NCBI RefSeq assembly: GCF_017592825.1
Contig: NZ_JAGFMD010000001.1
Coordinates: 1 to 64,000, forward strand
Length of the DNA stretch: 64,000 nucleotides
From: Roseivirga sp. E12
Lineage (GTDB): Bacteria > Bacteroidota > Bacteroidia > Cytophagales > Cyclobacteriaceae
Reading direction: 5' to 3'
Numbering within the stretch: the stretch's first letter is position 1; the number at the start of each line of letters is the position of its first letter. Below are positions 1 to 8,451 of this stretch, one piece after another. The position numbers and the translations under genes are program-made. Below the pieces are notes generated by a model. The model worked only from the letters and a program-made list of their open reading frames with translations, did not search any database and was not told the origin of the DNA.

Positions 1-95
1 AATCACCTAATCACCTAATCACCTAATCACCTAATCACCTAATCACCTAATCACCTAATCACCTAATCACCTAATCACCTAATCACCTAATCACC
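1..95. repeat. Tandem octamer repeat (AATCACCT)n
   Basis: About twelve uninterrupted copies of the 8-bp unit AATCACCT run from the window edge to about position 95, so the array may continue outside. The last unit supplies the stop codon of the minus-strand mini-gene at 91-282. On the other strand the unit reads AGGTGATT. An 8-bp unit is not a multiple of three, so copy-number change would shift any frame read through it. Perfect conservation suggests recent slippage. Confidence 0.95.
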
Positions 96-282
96 CAGCC
101 ACACCATCACCGTCAATGTCTTGACCCAGGTGCTTTTCCAAGGCCTTCAAAGTCTTGATGAGTAATACCTGTGTATCGTGCAGTTCATTTTCCAAATGAG
201 CAACTCTTTCCTCAAGCGTACTTGCTCTGTCCTTTTGTTCTTCAATTTGACTTTGTTGGATAAGGTCCCAGAATAATCCCAT
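91..282 (-). CDS. Small coiled-coil protein with DxDGDG tail
   Basis: A 63-residue protein of unknown function. Residues about 10-53 are a charged amphipathic helix with heptad-like Leu/Val spacing (EERVAHLENELHDTQVLLIK), so a coiled-coil oligomer is likely. The C-terminus carries DIDGDGVAG, which resembles a calcium-binding EF-hand or dockerin loop but is a single loop without a partner. No signal peptide or membrane segment is visible. Its stop codon lies in the end of the octamer array. The coding call rests on clean heptads and the motif; the family is not recognised. Confidence 0.6.
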   Translation of the reverse strand: MGLFWDLIQQSQIEEQKDRASTLEERVAHLENELHDTQVLLIKTLKALEKHLGQDIDGDGVAG

Positions 283-389
283 GTTCTATTTGTTTGATGT
301 CTACTGTCATACGTAAGATAGGGAATGCAGACAATAAATTAGACCCATCGGATTTCGGTTAGTTTGAATGGCTAAAAGCATTCAGTCAT

Positions 390-689
390 TTAAAGAATCA
401 CCTCATAATGCTGAACAGTTTTATCAAAGGAGACCATCATTAGCTGAGCTTCTTCAGGCACCATGGCCTTTTCGATATCCTCTCCTGCAAATGCTTTAAT
501 GGCATCGAGATCTTCCCACAAAGTGATCACTAAAAACTCAAGGCCCTTCGAAGTCTTTCTTTTCAAAATATCAGCATGGACAAAGCCTGGTAGTTTGCCT
601 GCACTTTTAAAAACTACACCATTCAGAAAAGCAATGTACTGATCGTGCGCTTCTTCTTTAAGTATGCATTTCCACTGTCGAGATATCAT
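390..689 (-). CDS. Antibiotic biosynthesis monooxygenase (ABM)-domain protein
   Basis: The predicted 99-residue protein has the ABM ferredoxin-like pattern: an N-terminal strand (MISRQWKCIL), a helix with HDQYIAFLNG, LPGFVHADILKR, then EFLVITLWEDLDAIKAFAG and a C-terminal strand with VSFDKTVQHYEVIL. This fold occurs in small heme-degrading or quinol monooxygenases and in many proteins of unknown substrate, so no reaction is assigned. The open frame extends 43 codons further upstream, but that part lacks homologous character; the internal Met at 689 matches the usual family start. It is divergent from the lectin gene at 821 and shares its promoter region. Confidence 0.75.
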   Translation of the reverse strand: MISRQWKCILKEEAHDQYIAFLNGVVFKSAGKLPGFVHADILKRKTSKGLEFLVITLWEDLDAIKAFAGEDIEKAMVPEEAQLMMVSFDKTVQHYEVIL

Positions 690-747
690 AATAGGGGCGT
701 TTTGGGGATATGGGCTAGTAGTCAATAGTATATACTTTCCAATATGG

Positions 748-775
748 TTGTATTCATTGATAGACTTGTACTTTG
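748..775 (+). promoter_or_regulatory. Candidate Bacteroidota-type promoter of the lectin gene
   Basis: TTG at 748-750 is followed 18 bases later by TACTTTG at 769-775, close to the Bacteroidota -33 TTG and -7 TAnnTTTG elements. Initiation would fall near 782, about 40 bases upstream of the lectin ATG. Recognised by eye only. Confidence 0.35.
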
Positions 776-820
776 TAGTGCTGAAATTGCCTTGGTAATT
801 AACAATAAACACACACAATT

Positions 821-1627
821 ATGGCAATTTACAAAGTTCAAAACCAATGGGGTGGAAACTCTGCTCCTTGGAACGATGGTGGCATCTGGGTTATGGGATG
901 TCGAGACAATCAAAATGTAGTAGCTGTTGAGGCTAAATCTTCAGACAATGGAGATAACCTTACAGGTACTATGACCTATGCAGGTGAAGGCCCAATTGGC
1001 CTAAAGGCAGCAAGAAATGTTGGTAACAGCTATGCTGCCGAAAACCAGTGGGGAGGTAATAGTGCTCCTTGGCATGATGGAGGTGCATGGCTAGTTGGCT
1101 GCAGAGACGGTCAATTCGTTGTTGCATTGGATGTTAAGTCTGCTGATGGAGGCAAAACCTTCGAAGGTACCATGACTTATGCAGGTGAGGGACCAATCGG
1201 TTTCAAAGCTGAATTAGTAGAAGGTAGTGCTTACACTACGGAAAACCAATGGGGGGGCGATAGCGCACCTTGGCACCCAGGTGGTGTGATGGTTTTAGGT
1301 AGAAGAGGCGGTCAAAACCCTAACGGCTATGACATCAATTCTGGTGACGGTGGTAAATCATTTGATGGTACAATGAATTATGAGGGTGAAGGCCCAATTG
1401 GATTCATTGGTCAGCGAACTGGTTGCTGGAACACCTATGATGTGCAAAACACTTGGGGTGGAACTGGACAGAAGCATCCTGCTGGTGATTTTGTAGTTGG
1501 TGCCCGCAATGGTCAGGCGACTGTAGCTTTAAACCTTTCTTCCAAAGATGGAGGTAAGAGCCTTCAAGGGACTATGACCTATGCAGGTGAAGGCCCAATT
1601 GGTTTCAAGGGAACCTTGTTGGCATAA
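821..1627 (+). CDS. OAA/MBHA-family lectin, four tandem repeats
   Basis: The 268-residue protein is four tandem repeats of about 67 residues. Each has an N-terminal NQWGG-type loop and a C-terminal GTMTYAGEGPIGF block. These are signatures of the Oscillatoria agardhii agglutinin family, whose members bind the mannose core of high-mannose glycans. Four repeats and 268 residues match the Myxococcus haemagglutinin MBHA layout rather than two-repeat OAA. Repeats 1-3 have WGGxSAPW; repeat 4 has WGGTGQKHPAG instead, losing the PW part. There is no signal peptide or anchor, as in MBHA. A terminator follows, then a GH18 gene in the same direction, suggesting a glycan-related pair. Family assignment is strong; biological role is inference. 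Confidence 0.93.
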   Translation: MAIYKVQNQWGGNSAPWNDGGIWVMGCRDNQNVVAVEAKSSDNGDNLTGTMTYAGEGPIGLKAARNVGNSYAAENQWGGNSAPWHDGGAWLVGCRDGQFVVALDVKSADGGKTFEGTMTYAGEGPIGFKAELVEGSAYTTENQWGGDSAPWHPGGVMVLGRRGGQNPNGYDINSGDGGKSFDGTMNYEGEGPIGFIGQRTGCWNTYDVQNTWGGTGQKHPAGDFVVGARNGQATVALNLSSKDGGKSLQGTMTYAGEGPIGFKGTLLA

Positions 1628-1644
1628 GCCTAACAATCAGTAAT

Positions 1645-1675
1645 AAAGCCGCTATGTTAACGATAGCGGCTTTTA
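1645..1675 (+). terminator. Intrinsic terminator after the lectin gene
   Basis: An 11-bp perfect stem (AAAGCCGCTAT / ATAGCGGCTTT) with a 7-base loop followed by a short T-rich stretch lies 18 bases after the lectin stop. It may be leaky, allowing lower expression of the downstream GH18 gene. Confidence 0.8.
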
Positions 1676-1701
1676 AATTTTAAACCTTAACAAGATTAAA
1701 A

Positions 1702-2625
1702 ATGGCAAATGATAAAATGGTAAACGCATGGCTTTTTCTGAATGAAGATGAGCCAAAAGTAAATGGTAAACCAGTGGCTTATAGCAACCCTCTTAGTTGC
1801 TTTCAGACTTTAATCAGCAATAATGTATATCAATCTGTTGATGTTTTGTTTCTCTGTTTCCTGACGACAGTAATACCTGAGGGTAGCCAATACGCGACTA
1901 TTGAAATCGGTCAGGGCAGTCACCCAGATAATAAGACCAATGCCGATTATATGGCAATGATTAATGCTGACTCGAGAGCAAATAACCCTGACATTAAGGT
2001 CTGTGTTACTATGGGATACAATGGAGGTACTTATTCCAGAATATTTCAGAACTCCGGAAAGCCTAACCCTAATAATCCTGGCTCTAATATCACAGATACT
2101 GACTGCGCTAGTGCTTTTGCAGTTGGGGTAGTGGAGTATTTGAAAGCAAATAATCTCGATGGCCTTGATCTCGACTGGGAATCTCCGGTAGATAGCGAGT
2201 TGACAACTGATCGAGTAGGACTATTGATCTCAGAGATAAGAGCAGCCATGAATGCTTCAGGAGATAATTATCTGTTTACAGTTTCTCCAGCCTCTCCTGG
2301 TACGCTCGATGGTGATGCGGTGAATAAACACATTGACTTCTTAAACCTACAGCTATACTCTGGTTTTACTTTCCCGAGTGACTATACCAGCGCTCCGTAT
2401 AATATTGAACAATCATTACTCGCATACGGTGCCAAGTTTGAAAACAATGGGCAGGGTACAAATGGAGATCCTACTTATTGGGCGGGTTATCAAACTGCTC
2501 AAAATGCCTATGACGGCTACCAAAGTGGGGGTTATAAAATAGCTACTCAGTGGAGACTCAACTCTGAAAACTTCGGTACAGAGCAAAACAGTCAAGTGGA
2601 GCTTTATAAACTCATTAAGGGTTAG
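1702..2625 (+). CDS. GH18 family glycoside hydrolase, no signal peptide
   Basis: The 307-residue protein contains the GH18 active-site signature DGLDLDWE at about residues 153-160, with the catalytic acid Glu160 and preceding aspartates intact. The other conserved GH18 strand appears as VTMGYNGG near residue 105, and FLNLQLYSG resembles the late strand bearing the substrate-binding Tyr. GH18 enzymes cleave beta-1,4 GlcNAc linkages in chitin or the N-glycan core. The protein begins MANDKMVNAW, with no secretion signal, so it is cytoplasmic, released by lysis, or exported unconventionally. It lies 74 bases behind the high-mannose lectin gene on the same strand, making an endo-GlcNAcase-type activity on glycoproteins possible. 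Chitinase versus endoglycosidase cannot be settled from the motif. Confidence 0.85.
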   Translation: MANDKMVNAWLFLNEDEPKVNGKPVAYSNPLSCFQTLISNNVYQSVDVLFLCFLTTVIPEGSQYATIEIGQGSHPDNKTNADYMAMINADSRANNPDIKVCVTMGYNGGTYSRIFQNSGKPNPNNPGSNITDTDCASAFAVGVVEYLKANNLDGLDLDWESPVDSELTTDRVGLLISEIRAAMNASGDNYLFTVSPASPGTLDGDAVNKHIDFLNLQLYSGFTFPSDYTSAPYNIEQSLLAYGAKFENNGQGTNGDPTYWAGYQTAQNAYDGYQSGGYKIATQWRLNSENFGTEQNSQVELYKLIKG

Positions 2626-2650
2626 TCTCCTTAATTTAGTTGAAGAAGGA

Positions 2651-2684
2651 AGTCGCGGATATTGCATCTGCGGCTCTTTCATTT
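2651..2684 (+). terminator. Probable terminator after the GH18 gene
   Basis: AGTCGCGGAT and ATCTGCGGCT form an imperfect 10-bp stem (two G-T pairs) around a 5-base loop, followed by a T-rich run. It is 25 bases after the GH18 stop. Confidence 0.5.
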
Positions 2685-2873
2685 TACTCCTTATCCATCT
2701 GGCCTGGTTTATTTTTCCTAGGTGAGGCCTAATTATTAAAAGAGGCCCCCTGATCACTCAAGTCACTCAATTCCCGAATTCTTCATAAAAACCTCACATT
2801 TTTAATGCTCGATTTAGGGCAGATATTACTTCTTTGGCTGAACAAAAAGGTCATAAAAGTCAAATATCTCTAT

Positions 2874-4757
2874 ATGCGGTTATCAAAAGGATTACTTCTA
2901 TTTATTATTCTCAATACCGGCTGCTTAAGCATGAGCCAGGAGTCACAGGTAGCGGCTAATGGAGATATTGTAGCAGCCAAGAAGGCATACAATCAGACGG
3001 ATGCCGACAAAGCCTATCGGCTTTTCAATGCATTGTGGCAAAGTGAATCTGCTCCTCAGGTTGACAGACTGGAAGCAGGTAGACATTTGGCCAAATTGAA
3101 TTTCAGGCAGTTTGACGAACCTGAGAAGGCAATTGAAATCCTTGATGATTTGATCGCAGAAGAACAGGAAGTCGGCTTAGCTTATACCCTAAAGGCAAGA
3201 GTACTATCAGAACAAGGAGAATATGAGACAGCTGTCGAATGGGCGGAGAGAGCAGTTGAGGCCAGTAATTCTGAAATACAGCATATAAAAGCAGCATTCG
3301 TCTATGGTCATAACGTGCTCATGCAGGCCAGAGAAGATGTTTTTACAATAGGAAGGGTTTCGGATAAAGTCATGGCTACTTTAGCCATTTCTCATCAAAA
3401 GCTGGGTGGGTGGCTTGAGGGAAGAAAGGATAACAGTGATTTAGCAAGGCTTTACTTAGGGCATTCCATATTACTAGACAATGGAGCCGAAGCGTTGAGG
3501 GCCTGGAGGTTATTCTTTCGCCTAAAGGAAGGAGATGAAATTCACAAGACCCTTTTAAAAGATTACGAAGCCTTTGAGAGGGAATTAAATTCCTCGATCA
3601 AAACTGATAAGACAATCATCAAGTCCTTGGCAGAATCCGGCTTTGTAGAGTATGCCTGGGTGTTGTCAAATCTGCAATCAAATAAAGGTCTTCTTCAGGA
3701 TGAAGAGGTTAAGGAGATCGGCAAATATTATGAGTATTTAAGACGACTTGAAAAAACGCTAACCACCTTCTACAGAAGTACGGTTGATGGGAATAGCAAG
3801 CCTCAAGACTTACGCGATGAGTTCAATAGAGATAGTCGTTGGCTGTGGGATCAATTGACTTGGCCGACTGGTAAACCCAGTTATTCTCAATCTCAATTTA
3901 TTAAAACTGTAGCTGAGCGGTTCAAAGGGAGAATTCTATTCAATACCGTCAGTGGCTTTTATGGGCTCCATGTTGGACAAATTATATTGGATGATAGGAG
4001 AACAATCAACCAATATGATCAGTCTGCCGAATTCAGATATATTTTGTTAGATCACATGCTGTCGAATGGGTATACCACCTGGTTTGCTGATGGAGAGAAT
4101 TCTGTCGGAGGCTGGGCTACAACGCAAGGCTACTTTGTTCAGGTCCGTTCGGACTTAAATCGGGAGATTACAGGTGTATGGTCGATATTAAATGACCCTT
4201 CTGAAAAACGGAAGATGGAAGATCGAATGGAGAGACTGTCCCAGAATGAAGAGAGTATGTTGAGAACTCAGCCGGTGAGATATTTGCCAGGACTCCGACT
4301 CCGAATATTGCTTAGGGAATGCCAAAACATAGTCGATTCATTAGAACATGCGGGCTTGAAGGGAGATGCATTAAGATATTCGTTTATCACCCATATGGAA
4401 CGGATTGGTCAAGATTCGAAAATTTACGCCCATGAAGGTCGCCATTCAATAGACATGAAGTATGGACTGGTTTCGGGGTCAACGAACCTGGAGTTTACCG
4501 CAAAGCTTTCGGAGGTGTACTTTTCGGAGAAGCCTCTGCTCTTTTTAGCTTCCATACTGAATTCAAGTATGGGTAACGGTACTTCTCATGGGGATGCTAA
4601 TCAAAGAGTTTTTGAAGAGTTGGTTCAATGGATGGAAACTAATGCTGCGGCTATTCCTGACTTTGACTCATCCAAGCCAACCATGCTGCAAATTGAGATT
4701 CTAACAGATAAACAACTAAAAATGGCCATCAGATCATTTGATCCAATGGCCAATTAA
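2874..4757 (+). CDS. Lipoprotein-like TPR protein with C-terminal HExxH site
   Basis: A protein of about 627 residues starting at MRLSKGLLLFIILNTGC, a hydrophobic signal followed by Cys that could be a relaxed lipobox; 23 upstream codons in frame are not signal-like, so this Met is preferred. Residues about 30-150 look like TPR helices (DADKAYRLFNALW; EQGEYETAVEWAERAV). The C-terminal region has AHEGRHSIDMKYG near residue 520, matching a zinc metallopeptidase HExxH site, with a later Glu (EFTAKLSEVYF) as possible third ligand. The protein is likely exported and tethered. The substrate is unknown and the family is not recognised by name. The gene ends tail-to-tail with the amidohydrolase gene, 18 bases apart. 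Confidence 0.75.
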   Translation: MRLSKGLLLFIILNTGCLSMSQESQVAANGDIVAAKKAYNQTDADKAYRLFNALWQSESAPQVDRLEAGRHLAKLNFRQFDEPEKAIEILDDLIAEEQEVGLAYTLKARVLSEQGEYETAVEWAERAVEASNSEIQHIKAAFVYGHNVLMQAREDVFTIGRVSDKVMATLAISHQKLGGWLEGRKDNSDLARLYLGHSILLDNGAEALRAWRLFFRLKEGDEIHKTLLKDYEAFERELNSSIKTDKTIIKSLAESGFVEYAWVLSNLQSNKGLLQDEEVKEIGKYYEYLRRLEKTLTTFYRSTVDGNSKPQDLRDEFNRDSRWLWDQLTWPTGKPSYSQSQFIKTVAERFKGRILFNTVSGFYGLHVGQIILDDRRTINQYDQSAEFRYILLDHMLSNGYTTWFADGENSVGGWATTQGYFVQVRSDLNREITGVWSILNDPSEKRKMEDRMERLSQNEESMLRTQPVRYLPGLRLRILLRECQNIVDSLEHAGLKGDALRYSFITHMERIGQDSKIYAHEGRHSIDMKYGLVSGSTNLEFTAKLSEVYFSEKPLLFLASILNSSMGNGTSHGDANQRVFEELVQWMETNAAAIPDFDSSKPTMLQIEILTDKQLKMAIRSFDPMAN

Positions 4758-4775
4758 TGGAATGATTTTCTATGA

Positions 4776-7700
4776 CTACTTCTTAATGCCTGGTACGCCC
4801 TTTGGTGCATACTCTTGCCACCATAGCTTTGGCATCTTCTTTTGTGCTGGATGAACTTCGTCTAGCGTATTTCCTTCATATAGTCTGCCATTGAACATTA
4901 CATGACTGATGTCCTTAGAGTTCTTGATGTTGTCTAAAGGATTACTATTGAGAATCACTAGATCAGCGAGTTTACCAACTTCCAGAGTACCAAGATCTTG
5001 GTCTAGGCCGATCGCTTCAGCTCCGATGATTGTCGCTACTCTTAACGCATCATATTCCTTCATGCCACCAGACTGCACAGCCCATAGTTCCCAGTGATAA
5101 CCTAAGCCTTGCAATTGTCCATGACTACCAACACCTGCACGACCACCAGCCTCTACTAGATCTTTAGCAAAGCCAGACTGCTCCACATGCACATATTCCT
5201 CTTCCATAAACCAACCAGCATTTCTTCTTCTCGTGCGAGAATCAAGGTTAGAGTGTGGCATAAAGTGAGTCAGTTTTGCATCGCCATGAGGATTCTCAGT
5301 AGCATAGAAATAGTTCTCTGTCCAAGGACCTCCATAGGCCACCAAAAGTGTGGGTGTATATACCGTTCTAGAAAATGCCACTAGATCGATCACGTCTTTG
5401 TATAGTGGGAAAATAGGGAAAGAGTGTTCATGTCCCGGATATCCATCAATGACTTGAGTGAGGTTGTTTTTGAAGTCAAGTCCACCCTCAGTAGTTGGCA
5501 TAATGTTCTGCTCGTGAGCAGCCTGAATGATCCATTGACGTTGCTGTCTGTTTCCTGCACCATACATCTTAATGGTTTTGGTATTGTAATAAGCACTATA
5601 TCGCTTCATTACTTTGCGCGCATGTTCCAGGCTACTGACATTTTCACTACTGAAAATACCAGGGCCAGTGGAGTAAATACGAGGGCCAATCAATTTACCA
5701 GCATCTACAAGGTCTCCGTACGTAAGCACGTCAGTAGTTGCAGTCTGAGGATCTCGTGTTGAAGTAACTCCAAATGCCAGATTGGTCAGATATGGCCAGA
5801 ACTGTCCACGATGCAGGTTTACAGGATGACGGAAGTGGGAGTGAGTGTCTACAAAACCCGGTACAATGGTTTTGCCCGTCATATCCATTACTTTCACTCT
5901 TCTGCCAGCTTGGATATTCTTCCCGATTTGCTTAATACGGTTGTTTTCAATTAGAATGTCAGTATCCTCGAGCACTTCATTATTTTTCATTGTCAGTAGA
6001 CGTGCATTTTTCAAAAGGATAGTTCCTTTCGGAATATCACGATCAGCCTTTACTTCAATTCTGCGCTCCGTTGGCTCATAATTTTTTGGCTTATCTTCTT
6101 TCTTCTCTTCTCCCTTATCGTCATCCTTCTTGTCTTTTGGAGCATCTTTCTTTGCCTTATCATCAGCTGCTTTTTGCTCATCAAATGCCTTAGCATCTGT
6201 CAGGCTGTACATAACATGTGCATTGCCGACTGCCCAGTGAACAGTATTGTTATCCCAACTCCATGCAGGGAATTGACCACCAATATCTGTTAACTCTCTT
6301 GAAGGGAAGGCTGCATTTTTGGCATTAGCCACAGAAATAGTAGGAGCTTCAGCACTTACTTGAGGCACCGTTACCACATATAAGTTGGTCCCAACCGCGG
6401 CCAGGGCCTGATCTCCTTCACGGGCCATTTGAATCCATGAAGCTCTTGGTGCATTGGAAGATCCAGCCGCTGCTTTTCCTCTCACTTGAACATGCGCTTT
6501 TTCATCTGTACCATCCCATCGGATAGATGTCAAGCCTCTGAAGCTTGATAGGTAGATGCGGTCAGAACTTTTGACGAAGTGAGGGTTGCTGCGCCCATTC
6601 GTATAGCTTATGAAGTTATTCTTTGAGCCGTCAGCCGAAATCCAAATTAGATCGCTGGTGCCTCTAAATGCTGTTCTTTGTAGGGCTTCACGAAAGTCCT
6701 TGGTATTACCTTTGATGGCTACAATTCTACTGCCATCGTTGTTCCAGACTGGGCTTTGAAATACTCCATCTTCCTGATTCAGTTGTATAAGGTTTCTTCC
6801 ATTGGGTCTCACCTTATAGATTTTTCCTCCTTCGGGCTGCCATGTTACAAAGGCTAGCCATTCTCCATCGGGTGACCACGCGGGTTCGGCTTGCGTTTCG
6901 TCTAAGTCTATCAATTTCTTTGGCGTTCCGTCAGGCAGGTCCATTAGGTATACCTCGTTCAGGGCCGTGAAGGCCATCTGCTTACCATCAGGAGATGGTG
7001 CAATGTCTCTGATTTGAGTGACTGTGAATTGCAGGTCGTCAGAGATTGGATAGTCAAAGTCTAATTCAGGACCCAGTTCAATTTTGCTATTTACTCGAAA
7101 GGGAATTTCAACCGCTGTCTTGTTACTCACATTGATCTTATGAATCTTTCCTCCGTAAGAAATAACGATGTGCTGATTGTCAGGGGTCCATGAAAAACCA
7201 GGGAGTACATCTCTTGAAGCTCTCGATTCCTGATCATCATGTTGGATAGGGTAGGCCAACCAACTCTCATCTCCAGTGGTCAAATCCCTGAGAATTAATC
7301 CTGTTTCGGCATCATGTCGTGTAGCGTAAGCCAACCATTTGCCATCGCTGCTTGGTGTTGGACGAAAGGCGGAACCATAACGTGAAGTTTGTGTGATTTG
7401 CTCACCAGTAACACGGTCGTAACGTGATATTTGATACTGAGGCATTGGCGCATTATAAGTCCAAGAGCCATTTCTGCGTGAATACCAGACATATCGATCG
7501 TTATCGCCAAATGCTCCTTCGAGCATTCTTAACTGGTTCGGTTCTTTGACAAGTGCCGTACCAGAACCTCCATCGACATGGTAGAGCCATATTTTATGAG
7601 AGCTCCTTGCTTGCTTAGAAGCTATCATGTATTTGCCATCAGGAGACCACTCAGGGCCTTGGTAAGCATTGGTGTTTCCTTTGGTAATCTGTTTTTTCTC

Positions 7701-8084
7701 TTTGGAATCAACTTCAACAGTCCATACGTTTTCTCCCCCTGATTCGTCAGAAATGTAGATGACTTTAGTGCCATCAGGACTAAAGCGGGGCTGTGAATCA
7801 AATTGCATGCCCTCAGTCAACTGAGTGGCGGTGCCACCAGAAATAGGCATTGTGTAGAGGTCGCCCAGAAAGTCGAAGACGATAGACTGTCCATCAGGAC
7901 TAACATCCAGTGCAATCCACGAGCCTTCAGTCAGGTCGAACTCAAAGGTTCTTCCAACTTCTAGAGGCAGGCCTTTATTCTTCTTCTTTTCTGATTTGGT
8001 GGTGTCTTTCTTGGCAGGGGCATCTTGTGCTACTGCGGTAAAAGTGAAGGTCAAGGCCAGTAGGGCCATGAATAGCTTTTTCAT
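4776..8084 (-). CDS. Secreted beta-propeller/amidohydrolase fusion
   Basis: The 1102-residue protein starts with signal peptide MKKLFMALLALTFTFTAVAQ; an in-frame start 20 codons upstream would bury it and is rejected. Residues about 45-640 are TolB/PD40-type propeller blades with repeated SPDG or WSPDGKW motifs. A charged Lys/Asp/Glu linker near 650-690 leads to an amidohydrolase domain: GTILLKNARLLTM, then GKTIVPGFVDTHSHF with the metal-binding HxH, and the C-terminal GKLADLVILNSNPL block typical of imidazolonepropionase-like members. The combination is a known periplasmic type in Bacteroidota, usually annotated as an amidohydrolase of unknown substrate. It probably hydrolyses cyclic amides or peptides; this is inference. 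It is monocistronic. Confidence 0.9.
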   Translation of the reverse strand: MKKLFMALLALTFTFTAVAQDAPAKKDTTKSEKKKNKGLPLEVGRTFEFDLTEGSWIALDVSPDGQSIVFDFLGDLYTMPISGGTATQLTEGMQFDSQPRFSPDGTKVIYISDESGGENVWTVEVDSKEKKQITKGNTNAYQGPEWSPDGKYMIASKQARSSHKIWLYHVDGGSGTALVKEPNQLRMLEGAFGDNDRYVWYSRRNGSWTYNAPMPQYQISRYDRVTGEQITQTSRYGSAFRPTPSSDGKWLAYATRHDAETGLILRDLTTGDESWLAYPIQHDDQESRASRDVLPGFSWTPDNQHIVISYGGKIHKINVSNKTAVEIPFRVNSKIELGPELDFDYPISDDLQFTVTQIRDIAPSPDGKQMAFTALNEVYLMDLPDGTPKKLIDLDETQAEPAWSPDGEWLAFVTWQPEGGKIYKVRPNGRNLIQLNQEDGVFQSPVWNNDGSRIVAIKGNTKDFREALQRTAFRGTSDLIWISADGSKNNFISYTNGRSNPHFVKSSDRIYLSSFRGLTSIRWDGTDEKAHVQVRGKAAAGSSNAPRASWIQMAREGDQALAAVGTNLYVVTVPQVSAEAPTISVANAKNAAFPSRELTDIGGQFPAWSWDNNTVHWAVGNAHVMYSLTDAKAFDEQKAADDKAKKDAPKDKKDDDKGEEKKEDKPKNYEPTERRIEVKADRDIPKGTILLKNARLLTMKNNEVLEDTDILIENNRIKQIGKNIQAGRRVKVMDMTGKTIVPGFVDTHSHFRHPVNLHRGQFWPYLTNLAFGVTSTRDPQTATTDVLTYGDLVDAGKLIGPRIYSTGPGIFSSENVSSLEHARKVMKRYSAYYNTKTIKMYGAGNRQQRQWIIQAAHEQNIMPTTEGGLDFKNNLTQVIDGYPGHEHSFPIFPLYKDVIDLVAFSRTVYTPTLLVAYGGPWTENYFYATENPHGDAKLTHFMPHSNLDSRTRRRNAGWFMEEEYVHVEQSGFAKDLVEAGGRAGVGSHGQLQGLGYHWELWAVQSGGMKEYDALRVATIIGAEAIGLDQDLGTLEVGKLADLVILNSNPLDNIKNSKDISHVMFNGRLYEGNTLDEVHPAQKKMPKLWWQEYAPKGVPGIKK

Positions 8085-8167
8085 TGTTGATTGGTTGGTT
8101 AAAAAAAGTCTCTCCAATGTAATTGTATTCAAACTAGAAGCCAAAGGGCTTTGGGATGAGAGGCGTG

Positions 8168-8213
8168 TTGGGTATTGGTTAGTGAGTATTGCGTAGTAAG
8201 TAGTGAGTAGAGC
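8168..8213. repeat. Low-complexity GTAGTGAGTATTGCGTAGT repeat tract
   Basis: A degenerate tandem tract built from GCGTAGT, GTAGTGAGTA and related words lies between the amidohydrolase gene and the hairpin cluster. Related tracts occur at about 27718, 29311 and 32129, always intergenic. No gene is visible in it. Confidence 0.7.
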
Positions 8214-8221
8214 GTACTTAC

Positions 8222-8393
8222 CATCAGAGTCTTCCGATCGTCAGCCTTTCTCCATCAGCGTCTTTTCACTATCAGAGTCTTCCGGTCGCGAGCCTTTCAC
8301 CATTTTCACCATCAGAGTCTTCCGTAGGAGACTCTGATGAATAATCTTCCACAGCATACTCTGATGAATAATCTTCGGAAGGAGACTCTGATG
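8222..8393. repeat. Cluster of ATCAGAGTC/GACTCTGAT hairpin repeats
   Basis: The gap between 8085 and 8451 holds no gene but several copies of a palindromic element. The best copy, 8311-8338, reads ATCAGAGTC, ten bases (TTCCGTAGGA), GACTCTGAT. Half or degenerate copies start at 8223, 8270, 8350 and 8370. Related elements recur at 8651, 8704, 9377 and 11110. The elements resemble REP-type hairpins; spacing is irregular and no transposase is nearby. Confidence 0.85.
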
Positions 8394-8451
8394 AAAAGGT
8401 TGTTTAGGCTTAATTATTATTAATGCCTTTTAGTCCTTTTTAGGGCAGGTA

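Noticed and set aside
8222-8400. CRISPR-like repeated segments
   Set aside because: Repeat length and spacing are irregular, the units are palindromic hairpins, there are no unique 30-40 base spacers and no cas gene is present.
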